Source: CAYUTA01 sp964447605 (GTDB lineage: Bacteria; Bacillota; Clostridia; Christensenellales; CAG-138). Taken from it: DNA of 41,637 bases. The notes beneath the pieces were generated by a model. That model was given only the letters and a program-made list of their open reading frames with translations, had not been told where the DNA came from and ran no database searches. Shown here in pieces: positions 1 to 7,472 of this stretch (position 1 is the first letter of the stretch; each line of letters opens with the position of its first letter). The stretch covers positions 1-41,637 of the forward strand of contig CAYUTA010000017.1 in assembly GCA_964447605.1 (NCBI GenBank), read 5' to 3'. The translations under genes were made by a program, and so were the position numbers.

Positions 1-1509
1 TACGTCGATTGGCAGTTTGTCCAGGCTGCGCTTGGCTGCGCAAAGGACGCGCAGCGCCTTGTCAGCCATGGCTTTATTGGCCGCAAGAATTGTTTCGCGC
101 ACGTCGTCCGTCAGCGGTAGCTCCTTGCCGTCCGCAAGATAATGCGTGCATTTTTTGAGCACCTCGTCGGGCGCGCCCTTGGTGTATTGCACAAAGTATT
201 TGGATTCGCCGCCGACGTCGTGCACCGTGGACATCATCTTGCGCATGCTGTCAAACGGCGCCTCCGCCACGCGTGGCTCGGCCCCGGATAACGTCGGCTT
301 GGGCAAGCCCTCACCGGCGGCAAAATTGACCAGCGCGCACTCGGTCGGTTCGCCGATGGCGGCGCCTGATTCATCCGGCTCAGCATCGCTGCAAAGCGCC
401 ATTGCAGTCGCCAGCAACAAGACGTCGTCGCCGTAGTGCTCGACGACGGTCATCTTGTTCTGGGTCAGCGTTCCGGTCTTATCCGAGCAAATGATCTGCG
501 CGCAGCCGAGCGTTTCTACAGCGGTCAGCCTGCGGATGATGGCGTTGCGCTTGGACATATTGGTCACGCCGATGGACAGCACAATGGTGACCACGGCGGC
601 AAGACCCTCCGGAATGGCGGCAACGGCGAGGCTGACGGCGATGAGGAACGAATCAAGCAGGTAATTTTGATCCGTGCCGCGGAATTTGAACATGTTTACG
701 AGGAACACGATTACGCAGATGCCCAGCACCAGCCAGGTCAGGATTTTGCTGAGCTGTGCCAGCTTGATCTGCAGCGGGGTCTGGCCCTCCTCCGCCTGCG
801 CAAGCGCGTCGGCGATCTTGCCCATCTCGGTGTTCATGCCGATGCTGGTAATCACGGCTTTGCCACGGCCGTAGACCACGATGCTGCCCATGTAGACCAT
901 GTTTTTGCGGTCGCCAAGCGGCACGTCCTTTGCATCGCCGAGCGCAATGGCGTCGGCGGTCTTCTGCACGGGCACACTTTCGCCGGTGAGCGCGGCCTCC
1001 TCAACCTGCATGCTCGCGCTTTCGAGAATCCGTCCGTCGGCGGGCACGGCGTCGCCTGCCTCGAGCAGCACCACGTCGCCTACGGCCAGATCCTCGTTCT
1101 TGATGCGGACGATCTGTCCGTCGCGCAGCACGCGGCAGGTCGCCGCGGACATTTGCTGGAGCGCCTCGATCGCCTTTTCCGCCTTGCTCTCTTGCACCAC
1201 GCCCAATACGGCGTTGATCATGACCACCGTTAAAATGATGATGACGTCGGCAAAGCTCTCGCCCTCGATGGCGGCCGTAATGCCGCTGATGAGCGCCGCC
1301 GCAAGCAGAATGATGATCATCGGATCCTTCATTTGCTCAAAGAAGCGCACGATCAGGGGCGTTTTCTTTGCCTCGGCAAGCTTATTCTGCCCGTCGCGGG
1401 CAAGGCGTTCCGCCGCCTGCGCACCGGTCAGGCCCTTTTGGCTGCTGTCTGTTTCGGCCAGCACCGCAGAGAACTCCTTTAGATACTCCTGCATACTGTG
1501 TTCACGCAT
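1..1509 (-). CDS. P-type cation-transporting ATPase (Ca/Mn type), 3' end outside window
   Basis: This is an ATP-driven membrane cation pump of the P2-type (Ca2+/Mn2+-like) family. The 503 visible codons run from the start into the nucleotide-binding domain; the rest lies beyond base 1. Seen in order: an N-terminal cation-ATPase region (residues 1-70), two membrane segments, the actuator motif LTGES, an M4 segment with PEGL, the phosphorylation motif SDKTGTLT with the acceptor Asp at about residue 343, and KGAPDEV of the N domain. The start is ATG 1509 directly behind AAGAAAGG; an in-frame ATG at 1494 is the alternative. The leader (1559-1734) holds a manganese-type riboswitch and a terminator, so export of excess Mn2+ (perhaps with Ca2+) is the likely job. 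The family call is firm; the ion is inferred from the leader. Confidence 0.93.
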   Translation of the reverse strand, partial: MREHSMQEYLKEFSAVLAETDSSQKGLTGAQAAERLARDGQNKLAEAKKTPLIVRFFEQMKDPMIIILLAAALISGITAAIEGESFADVIIILTVVMINAVLGVVQESKAEKAIEALQQMSAATCRVLRDGQIVRIKNEDLAVGDVVLLEAGDAVPADGRILESASMQVEEAALTGESVPVQKTADAIALGDAKDVPLGDRKNMVYMGSIVVYGRGKAVITSIGMNTEMGKIADALAQAEEGQTPLQIKLAQLSKILTWLVLGICVIVFLVNMFKFRGTDQNYLLDSFLIAVSLAVAAIPEGLAAVVTIVLSIGVTNMSKRNAIIRRLTAVETLGCAQIICSDKTGTLTQNKMTVVEHYGDDVLLLATAMALCSDAEPDESGAAIGEPTECALVNFAAGEGLPKPTLSGAEPRVAEAPFDSMRKMMSTVHDVGGESKYFVQYTKGAPDEVLKKCTHYLADGKELPLTDDVRETILAANKAMADKALRVLCAAKRSLDKLPIDV

Positions 1510-1558
1510 CCTTTCTTCTTTACAAGCAATCCATACCCGGCTTGCCGGGCGCTGTCGT

Positions 1559-1602
1559 AAAAAAATACCCATGTACGGCAGCATTTCATAATGTCGTACA
1601 TG
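1559..1602 (-). terminator. Intrinsic terminator in the ATPase leader (riboswitch expression platform)
   Basis: Read on the minus strand, CATGTACGACA (1602-1592) pairs with TGCCGTACATG (1580-1570) as an 11-bp stem with one G-U pair and an 11-base loop. GGGTA and seven U (1565-1559) follow. It sits between the riboswitch aptamer and the ATPase start, where a transcription-controlling terminator would be expected. A second small stem (CCCGGC/GCCGGG, 1536-1549) lies between it and the start codon. Confidence 0.8.
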
Positions 1603-1630
1603 AGTCTGGTCATTTCATCCAAGCCAGGCC

Positions 1631-1734
1631 GACGTCTTGTCGGTCACGCATGTTGACTTGGAACATGGAAGCGGGTTGCTTTTTTAAATGCAACAGAATT
1701 GACGGCGCTTCCATGCCAACTACTCCCTCACGCC
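1631..1734 (-). promoter_or_regulatory. Candidate yybP-ykoY manganese riboswitch aptamer
   Basis: The minus strand carries the conserved blocks of the yybP-ykoY (Mn2+) aptamer in order: GGGAGTAG (1727-1720), GTCAATT (1703-1697), GTCAACATG (1657-1649) and CAAGAC (1639-1634). They are joined by pairing: GGCGT (1734-1730) with ACGTC (1635-1631) closes the element with one G-U pair. CATGGAAGCG (1715-1706) pairs perfectly with CGCTTCCATG (1673-1664), extended by TTGG/CCAA across a 2-base bulge. GTTGC/GCAAC (1694-1690 with 1679-1675) caps the arm. Members of this class commonly precede P-type ATPases and Mn2+ exporters. CCGAC...GTCGG (1643-1629) could form a competing stem that traps the CAAGAC block. 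Confidence 0.8.
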
Positions 1735-1740
1735 GCATAG

Positions 1741-1769
1741 ATTATACCAAAAGAATTCCCTGTTGAAAA
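1741..1769 (-). promoter_or_regulatory. Promoter of the riboswitch-ATPase unit
   Basis: On the minus strand TATAAT (1746-1741) is preceded by TGG, giving an extended -10, with a poor -35 TTTTCA (1769-1764) 17 bases upstream. Initiation would fall near 1734, the first base of the aptamer. A 7-bp inverted repeat, CTGTTGA with TCAACAG (1760-1781), covers the -35 region and could be an operator. The rest of the gap up to 1919 shows nothing else I can name. Confidence 0.7.
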
Positions 1770-1919
1770 GGAAATCAACAGCATTTTTGATAAAATTTCC
1801 TCGTAAAAATCAACACCATGTCCAAATTCTGCGCAATGGTGGACGAACGGGCAAAAATTTGGTAAGATACAGGGTATTGAGCGATAAATGATTTTTAACA
1901 AGTTAGGATATGCGATTCC

Positions 1920-4184
1920 ATGCCCGCTTTTTTTCAAAGACATAAAACGTTGCTGGTTACGGCGCTTGCACTGCTTGGCGCCCTTGCCTTTGCGTTTGTA
2001 CTGCCCGTAACCGTTTCTGCATGGGTTATGGCAGCCTGCTGCGCGGTGTTTGCCGCGGCGTCGTATTACCTGCTCTGGCGCACAGTTCGAATAATGGTTC
2101 CGCGTATGGCTGCGTTCGCCCTGTGCGGCGGATTGCTGATGGGGCTTTTTCTTGCCGCCGGCGCGGATGTGTATGCGGATATGCACGTTTCGCTCAGCTT
2201 TGGCGGGCTGTTTAAGACGGGGCTCATTGCGCTCGGCCTGACCTCGCCGCTGGCCGCCGCGCTGGCGTGTTTGTTTGACGGTTTGCCGCGTTGGCGCGAT
2301 AGGCTGTATAACGGCAGGCTGGAACAATCTCCGCTGAATCCGGCAAGCTGGCGCGGGGCCAGGGCGTTTTTCATCATCTGGGCCGTGTTGGTTTTGTGCT
2401 GGCTGCCCGCATACCTTGGATATTTCCCGGGAATTTGGGGCTACGATATGCACAACCAAAACCATCAGGCGCTCACGGGGCTATACAACGCCTATCAGCC
2501 GCTGCTGCATACGCTGCTGTACCGGCTCTGCTATCGCATGGGACTGGTCGTTTGGGGCACGGGCACGGCGGGCGTAGCTGTGTTCACGGCGGTGCAGTCA
2601 CTAATTCTTTCGGCATGTCTGGCCTATGTAACGGCCTATCTTGCAAAGCGGCTGCGCGTGCCGTTTTTGTTTACCCTCCTGACCGTGGCGTTTTATGCGC
2701 TGCTGCCGTTCCATGCCATAATGGCGGTATCCTCCACCAAGGATACGGTCTTTGCCGGGTTATTCCTGGCAGCGGCCGCGCAGACGTACGATCTGTGCAT
2801 GGATACGGACGTGTTTTTGCGCGGCGCCAGGCGAATCGTCCCGTACGTTCTTACGGTGCTGCTCATCTGTCTGCTGCGCAACAACATGCTTTACGCGTTC
2901 CTGTTCGGAGCCGCCTTTCTGGTGCTGGGGCTGAAACGGCAGCGCAAGCGGGTGTTGCTGCTCGTGGCGGCGTGCGCAATCGTGTCGGTCGTGGGAAGCA
3001 AGAGCCTTTCCGCCGCACTGGACGCAGGACAGGGCCCACGCACGGAACTGCTCAACGTCCCCATTCAGCAGGTCGCCTGCGTTTATAACCGGCATGAGGA
3101 TGTGCTTTCCGCCGAGGATAAGGCCGCTATCTGTGAGTACCTGCCCGAGAAACTGCTGCAAAACTACTACCCGTTGCTTTCCGACCCGGTGAAGCTGGAC
3201 GCTTCCATTGGCGACGGCCTGCCCTCCATCCTGGGTTTTCTCAGGGTTTGGGCGCGGTTTCTGCCGGTGTATTTCAACGACTATCTGGATTCGTTTCTCA
3301 CCATGACGCTGGGTTACTGGTTTCCGGGCGAAACGTTCCACGCGCATATTTACGACGGTTACGACGAACCCGATACCGGGGAAACGCTCGGCTACATGTA
3401 CACGGGCTTTATTGAGAATATCAATCCGGACGTACATAAGCAATCCCTTTGGCCGGGGGCGGAACGATACTACCAGTGGTTTGCGCATGAAAACAGGCAT
3501 CAGCGCATCCCCGCTTTTTCATTGCTGTTCGCGCCGGGAACGTACTGCTGGCTGCTGTTTGTCGCGCTTTTTGCGCTGCTGTACTTTAAGCAATACCGGC
3601 TGGCGATTCCGCTTGCGCTGCCATACGGCGTTTGGCTGACGCTGCTGCTTGGCCCGTGTGTGATCGTGCGTTATGCCTATCCCATCATGGCCGGCGCGCC
3701 GCTGTTTGCCGGGGCGCTGTTCAATCAAGCCGGGCAATACCGCATGCGCGCGCCACAACCGGATATGCGTAAAAACGGCGGTGGCCGCGGCGCGGAAATG
3801 CTGCGCTTTGCGATAGCCGGAGGCACGGGATTTGTCATCGATTACGGCTGCACATACGTATTCACCTCGCTGCTGGGGCTGCATTACCTGCTCTCAACGG
3901 CGCTGGCGTTCACGTTGTCTGTTGTGGTTAACTATCTCATGTGCGCCTATTGGGTGTTTAAGAGCGCGGATACGAAAAATGCCGGTGTGAAAGCGGGCTT
4001 TTTACTCACAAGCCTCGTCGGTCTGGGACTCAATGAACTGTTTATGTACCTGTTCGTCGATGCGCTGCACATGCATTATATGATTGCCAAGCTGATTGCG
4101 GTTGTGCTGGTCATGGTCTGGAATTATATCAGCAAGCGCAGGATTCTGGTGAAGCAACCAAAGAAATCGGAGGGGAACTTATGA
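1920..4184 (+). CDS. Polytopic membrane protein fused to a C-terminal GtrA flippase domain
   Basis: A 754-residue integral membrane protein. Residues 1-600 contain many hydrophobic segments and a large hydrophilic stretch. The region around residues 165-200 (YFPGIWGYD, then YQPLLHTLL) resembles DUF6020-type, GT-C-like membrane glycosyltransferases with an acidic first-loop residue. Residues 625-745 are a typical four-helix GtrA domain (AIAGGTGFVIDYG ... VVNYLMCAYWVF). GtrA proteins are thought to flip undecaprenyl-phosphate-linked sugars. The stop overlaps the start of the next gene, a GtrB-like enzyme, by ATGA, so one protein may both flip the lipid-linked sugar and use it at the cell surface. 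The start is ATG 1920 behind TTAGGA with long (11-base) spacing. The GtrA call is firm; the N-terminal function is inferred. Confidence 0.85.
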   Translation: MPAFFQRHKTLLVTALALLGALAFAFVLPVTVSAWVMAACCAVFAAASYYLLWRTVRIMVPRMAAFALCGGLLMGLFLAAGADVYADMHVSLSFGGLFKTGLIALGLTSPLAAALACLFDGLPRWRDRLYNGRLEQSPLNPASWRGARAFFIIWAVLVLCWLPAYLGYFPGIWGYDMHNQNHQALTGLYNAYQPLLHTLLYRLCYRMGLVVWGTGTAGVAVFTAVQSLILSACLAYVTAYLAKRLRVPFLFTLLTVAFYALLPFHAIMAVSSTKDTVFAGLFLAAAAQTYDLCMDTDVFLRGARRIVPYVLTVLLICLLRNNMLYAFLFGAAFLVLGLKRQRKRVLLLVAACAIVSVVGSKSLSAALDAGQGPRTELLNVPIQQVACVYNRHEDVLSAEDKAAICEYLPEKLLQNYYPLLSDPVKLDASIGDGLPSILGFLRVWARFLPVYFNDYLDSFLTMTLGYWFPGETFHAHIYDGYDEPDTGETLGYMYTGFIENINPDVHKQSLWPGAERYYQWFAHENRHQRIPAFSLLFAPGTYCWLLFVALFALLYFKQYRLAIPLALPYGVWLTLLLGPCVIVRYAYPIMAGAPLFAGALFNQAGQYRMRAPQPDMRKNGGGRGAEMLRFAIAGGTGFVIDYGCTYVFTSLLGLHYLLSTALAFTLSVVVNYLMCAYWVFKSADTKNAGVKAGFLLTSLVGLGLNELFMYLFVDALHMHYMIAKLIAVVLVMVWNYISKRRILVKQPKKSEGNL

Positions 4185-5122
4185 AGACCGCGGTATTGAT
4201 ACCATGCTACAACGAGGCAAAAACGGTTGAAAAGGTTGTTGCGGATTACAGGCGCGCGCTGCCGGAAGCCGATATTTATGTTTACGACAACAACTCTACG
4301 GACGGAACGGACGAGCTTGCGCGCAGGGCGGGCGCCATCGTGCGCTATGAGCGCCGCCAGGGCAAGGGCAACGTGATTCGCACCATGTTCCGTGAAATCG
4401 ATGCGGATTGCTATATCATGATTGACGGCGACGACACGTATCCCGCCGAATACGCGCGAAAGATGGCGGCTCTGGTGCTCAATGAAAACGTCGACATGGT
4501 CGTAGGCGACCGGCTTTCCGCCACGTATTTCACCGAGAACAAACGCCCGTTTCATAACCTTGGAAACCGCATGGTGCGCGGGCTGGTCAACGGCATTTTT
4601 AAAGGTGACATTACGGACATCATGACGGGATATCGCGCGTTCAGTCCTCTGTTTGTCAAGTCCTTTCCGGTGCTCAGCGCCGGGTTTGAAATCGAAACCG
4701 AGATGACCATCCATGCGCTCGATAAAAACCTGCACCTTGTGTCCGTCCCCGTGGATTATCGCGACCGGCCTGCAGGCAGCGTGTCCAAGCTGTCCACATA
4801 TTCCGACGGCTTTAAGGTGCTTAAAACCATCTTCAACCTGTATAAGGATTATCGCCCGATGTCGTTTTTCGGGCTGTTTGCGGCGCTGTTCGCCCTTGTC
4901 GGCGTGGTGATGTTCATCCCCGTGCTGGCGGAGTTCATCCGTACGGGCCTCGTGCCGCGTTTTCCAACGCTGATTGTTTCCACCGTGTGCATGATTCTCG
5001 CCATGCTTTCGCTTGTGTGCGGCCTGATTCTTGAAACCGTGGCCAAGAAGCACCGCCAGCAGTTTGAAGTGCAGCTCAACATGATCCGGATGCTGCGCGC
5101 AAAAGACGGCGGAGATCGATAG
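4181..5122 (+). CDS. Family 2 glycosyltransferase, GtrB/dolichyl-phosphate sugar synthase type
   Basis: A 313-residue GT2 enzyme expected to move a sugar from a nucleotide donor to polyprenyl phosphate on the inner membrane face. The N-terminus has the GT-A nucleotide-binding strand (AVLIPCYNEAKT, residues 4-15), YDNNSTDGT, and the metal-binding region MIDGDDTYPAE (about residues 84-94). Two hydrophobic segments near the C-terminus (about 227-250 and 258-285) are as in GtrB/DPM1-like proteins. It is translationally coupled to the upstream GtrA-fusion gene by a 4-base overlap, with GGAGGGG as ribosome binding site. The pair looks like a cell-surface glycosylation unit; the sugar and acceptor cannot be read from sequence. 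Confidence 0.92.
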   Translation: MKTAVLIPCYNEAKTVEKVVADYRRALPEADIYVYDNNSTDGTDELARRAGAIVRYERRQGKGNVIRTMFREIDADCYIMIDGDDTYPAEYARKMAALVLNENVDMVVGDRLSATYFTENKRPFHNLGNRMVRGLVNGIFKGDITDIMTGYRAFSPLFVKSFPVLSAGFEIETEMTIHALDKNLHLVSVPVDYRDRPAGSVSKLSTYSDGFKVLKTIFNLYKDYRPMSFFGLFAALFALVGVVMFIPVLAEFIRTGLVPRFPTLIVSTVCMILAMLSLVCGLILETVAKKHRQQFEVQLNMIRMLRAKDGGDR

Positions 5123-5155
5123 AGTATGATAGCGGCCGACAAAACGGAGGTTCCC

Positions 5156-5626
5156 ATGCGCCGCAGGGACCGCGCGGTCACGGATGCAAAGGAGATAACC
5201 GCAATCCTGTCCGCCTGCAGGGTCTGCCATCTCGCCATCCCGGATGGCGGCGTACCCTATGTTGTACCGCTTAACTTTGGCTTCACGCTCGAGCACGGCG
5301 TATTGACGCTTTATTTTCACAGCGCGAAGCAGGGCCGCAAGCTTGAACTGCTGGCGGCAAACCCGTGCGTCGGGTTTGCCGTCTCGCGGGAGATGGGGGG
5401 GATGCGCGCCGACGCGCCCTGCCGCTCCGGCAGTTATTTTGAAAGCGTGCTAGGCAGCGGCACAGCGGAAATTCTGACCGACGCGGATGAAAAATGCGCT
5501 GCGCTCACGCGCCTGATGCAGCATCAGTTCGGCGAGAATGAGATTGCGTTTACACATGCGCAGGCGGAGCCGGTCTGCATGTTCAGAGTAATATCAAAGT
5601 CGTTTCAGGCAAAAAGGAAAGCCTGA
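5156..5626 (+). CDS. Pyridoxamine 5'-phosphate oxidase-fold flavoprotein (NimA-like)
   Basis: 156 residues with the split-barrel flavin-binding fold of the PNPOx-like/NimA family. MRRRDRAVTD is the usual start of this family, followed by CRVCHLAIPDGGVPYVVPLNFG, LYFHSAKQGRKLELLAANP and a typical FESVLGSGTAEIL strand. Such proteins are FMN-dependent reductases or heme/F420-type cofactor binders; the substrate is unknown here. The start ATG 5156 was chosen because GGAGG (5146-5150) lies 5 bases before it; the reading frame stays open to 5126, but that start lacks a site. It follows the GT2 gene by 33 bases and may be cotranscribed, with no obvious functional tie. Confidence 0.87.
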   Translation: MRRRDRAVTDAKEITAILSACRVCHLAIPDGGVPYVVPLNFGFTLEHGVLTLYFHSAKQGRKLELLAANPCVGFAVSREMGGMRADAPCRSGSYFESVLGSGTAEILTDADEKCAALTRLMQHQFGENEIAFTHAQAEPVCMFRVISKSFQAKRKA

Positions 5627-5859
5627 GCGCCTGTGCCCGCAAAAGCCGTAAAATTTTTATTGAAATAACGGATATAAAGAAACCGGTTATTATACGAAAC
5701 CCGGCAGTAAAAAGCAGGAGATTTTAATAAGGAGCTGTTTTAAAAACGTAGAGCGTACCGATGTTCGCCGGCGGAACGGATCGACCGGCTTGGTTCGCAT
5801 GGCTTTCGGCAAGAAGCGGTTACCCGTCAAAAACAGAGTTTTTTGACGGCCTCGGACGG
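5627..5859. terminator. Convergent intergenic region with a bidirectional terminator-like hairpin
   Basis: No gene is seen here. CCGTCAAAAA (5824-5833) and TTTTTGACGG (5840-5849) form a perfect 10-bp stem with a 6-base loop. The A/T tracts inside the arms would act as U-tracts in either direction, suiting its place between the rightward flavoprotein gene and the leftward nucleotidyltransferase gene. A weaker bulged stem lies at about 5662-5694 (AATAACGG with CCGGTTATT). Confidence 0.7.
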
Positions 5860-6537
5860 TCAGGGCTCGCCCCCATATTCACAAATCAAATCCCCGGCCC
5901 ACGAGAACAGCCGCGCCGACAGCACTTCAAATTCCGCCTGCTCCAACACGCTATTTTCGCGCAACCGCGCACAATCCAGCAGGATTTGTCGCTCGATGGG
6001 GGAGGCCAATGGAACAAGCGCCGCGTGCCGCCGGATAAACGTGCCGGTGCGGTTGTAATATGCGGCCTGTATGGCGAACACAGCCGACTTGCAGAGCGAT
6101 TTTAAAATGGCAGTGTCCCTTTCATGCAGCAGGTTATGCGCGCACGCATGGTAAACGCCGCACGCGCCCAAGCGCGCGGCACGGCGTACATCCTCACAGC
6201 CGATAAGCGGGGGGAGAAAATCAAGATCTCCCCAATAAGGCGTGGTGTCGTAATAAAGTTGAAACAACTCGGCGCGTTCCCAATTGGAGAGTTCCCGCCG
6301 TCCGGAAAGAAAACCGCAGATTTGCCCGCGGCGGGGCAGCGGCGCGATGGCTTCGCGGTATGCGCGCAGATCCTCCGCCGCCATTTGGTCCAGGATGACG
6401 ACCACGTCCAGGTCGCTTTCCGGACCGGCCTCGCCGCGCCCATAGCTGCCCTGCAAACCCACGCAGACAAGACGGGCCCCAAACAGGCCCGTCGCCACGC
6501 ATACAAAATCCTGCATCCATTGTTGCATATCGAACAT
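5860..6537 (-). CDS. MNT-type nucleotidyltransferase domain protein
   Basis: A 225-residue protein whose N-terminal third carries the nucleotidyltransferase signature GSYGRG-x6-SDLDVVVIL (about residues 30-48), with the two metal-binding aspartates of the DxD motif. The C-terminal part is helical (EIR..NLLHERDTAILKSLCKSA and following), resembling antibiotic adenylyltransferase/kanamycin-nucleotidyltransferase-like helper regions. It probably transfers a nucleotide onto a small molecule, protein or RNA; the target cannot be told. It follows the LUD gene by 5 bases in one operon. AAGGCGG abuts ATG 6537 and stands 9 bases before the in-frame ATG 6528, so 6528 may be the real start. No HEPN partner is present. 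Confidence 0.8.
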   Translation of the reverse strand: MFDMQQWMQDFVCVATGLFGARLVCVGLQGSYGRGEAGPESDLDVVVILDQMAAEDLRAYREAIAPLPRRGQICGFLSGRRELSNWERAELFQLYYDTTPYWGDLDFLPPLIGCEDVRRAARLGACGVYHACAHNLLHERDTAILKSLCKSAVFAIQAAYYNRTGTFIRRHAALVPLASPIERQILLDCARLRENSVLEQAEFEVLSARLFSWAGDLICEYGGEP

Positions 6538-6542
6538 CCGCC

Positions 6543-7148
6543 TTACCAGCCGAGCTCCTCGTCGACAAGGAACACATAGAACGATTTGGTGTGCCGCGTG
6601 GGGTACTCATGAATGATGGTGACGTTGCACATTCTGGCCTCGCCGGAGCAGTCGGCGCATTCTCCGGTTGCGGCGCAGGGTGTGGCGACCTGGATGCGGC
6701 GGGCATTTTTCGGGCAGCAGTCACGCTTGGTGCGGGCGATGCCCTCCTCCACGCTTTTGACCAGCTTGTTTTTGCCGACAAGCAGAATGACCGTTTCCGG
6801 CCCGAAGATGGTGGCGGCTACGCGATTGCCCGTACCGTCGATGTTGACGATCAGACCATTTTCGGTTACGGCGTTGGCGGAGCACAGGTACACGTCCGCG
6901 CCCATAGCGGCCTTGCGCGCGGCCTGCTTTTCCGCCTGAGGCACAAATGTGTGGCAGTACACGACGTTGCCCTGTTCCTTGAGCGTATCGTAGATGCCCG
7001 TGCCGTTGACGGAGTTGCTTCCGCCGATGCCGACGCTCTTTGCACCGATGATGGAAAGCATCTCCGATTTGGCCTCCGCCGCCGTAGACAAACGCCTTGC
7101 AAGAAAACGGCGCTTGTTCAGGTTTTGTACGACAGTATCGATCTGCAT
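6543..7148 (-). CDS. LUD-domain protein (LutC/YkgG family)
   Basis: A 201-residue single LUD (DUF162) domain protein. Diagnostic stretches are VGIGGSNSVNGTGIYDTL (residues 38-55), the central SANAVTENGLIVNIDGTGNRVA, and FGPETVILLVGKNKLV. LUD proteins include the LutC subunit of the iron-sulfur lactate oxidase, but single-domain members occur alone in many Clostridia with unknown roles. A Cys-rich tail (CCPKNARRI ... CAATGECADC ... ARMCN) could bind a metal or FeS cluster and is typical of this solo subgroup. ATG 7148 has GGGAGG 7 bases upstream. It leads a two-gene operon with the nucleotidyltransferase gene. No LutA or LutB is nearby, so lactate oxidation is not implied. Confidence 0.88.
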   Translation of the reverse strand: MQIDTVVQNLNKRRFLARRLSTAAEAKSEMLSIIGAKSVGIGGSNSVNGTGIYDTLKEQGNVVYCHTFVPQAEKQAARKAAMGADVYLCSANAVTENGLIVNIDGTGNRVAATIFGPETVILLVGKNKLVKSVEEGIARTKRDCCPKNARRIQVATPCAATGECADCSGEARMCNVTIIHEYPTRHTKSFYVFLVDEELGW

Positions 7149-7383
7149 GCTGTTTCCTCCCTGCTTTTAAAATCCGGCCGGATTCCGCTCGGTTTCTGCG
7201 CTAAAAGCCCTGTTTTTCGAGAAAGCCGGCCGATGAACGAAATTCCAAAATGTAGGAACGGAACAATACCCGCCGCCGCGTTTGGCAATTGTGAAGCCCT
7301 TCCCGGATTGAAAGAAAAGGAAGGCGGAAACCCGACAACGGTAAATTCTCCTTCTCACACAGTGTAACAGACGCGGATGCTTC

Positions 7384-7412
7384 TTGCAATTCCCTTTGCG
7401 ATACGGTATCAT
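7384..7412 (+). promoter_or_regulatory. lepA promoter with palindrome over the -10
   Basis: TTGCAA (7384-7389) and TATCAT (7407-7412) are separated by 17 bases, upstream of lepA. The 11-base palindrome GATACGGTATC (7400-7410) overlaps the -10 and could be an operator. The gap 7149-7383, shared with the leftward LUD gene, shows no convincing leftward promoter and no gene. Confidence 0.55.
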
Positions 7413-7472
7413 AGCAAACGGCGGATTGCGCGCGATTTTTTGCCGTTGTCCGACTCAGGCAGGAGGATCCGT

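Noticed and set aside
436..1591. Long rightward open frames opposite the P-type ATPase
   Set aside because: They are antisense to a clearly recognisable ATPase, have odd His/Gln- or Ser-rich compositions and lack ribosome sites.
2760..3500. Leftward 246-codon frame inside the GtrA-fusion gene
   Set aside because: Antisense shadow in GC-rich DNA; no family features.
4124..5320. Leftward 398-codon frame opposite the GT2 gene
   Set aside because: His/Arg-rich mirror of a real gene with no motif or start signal.
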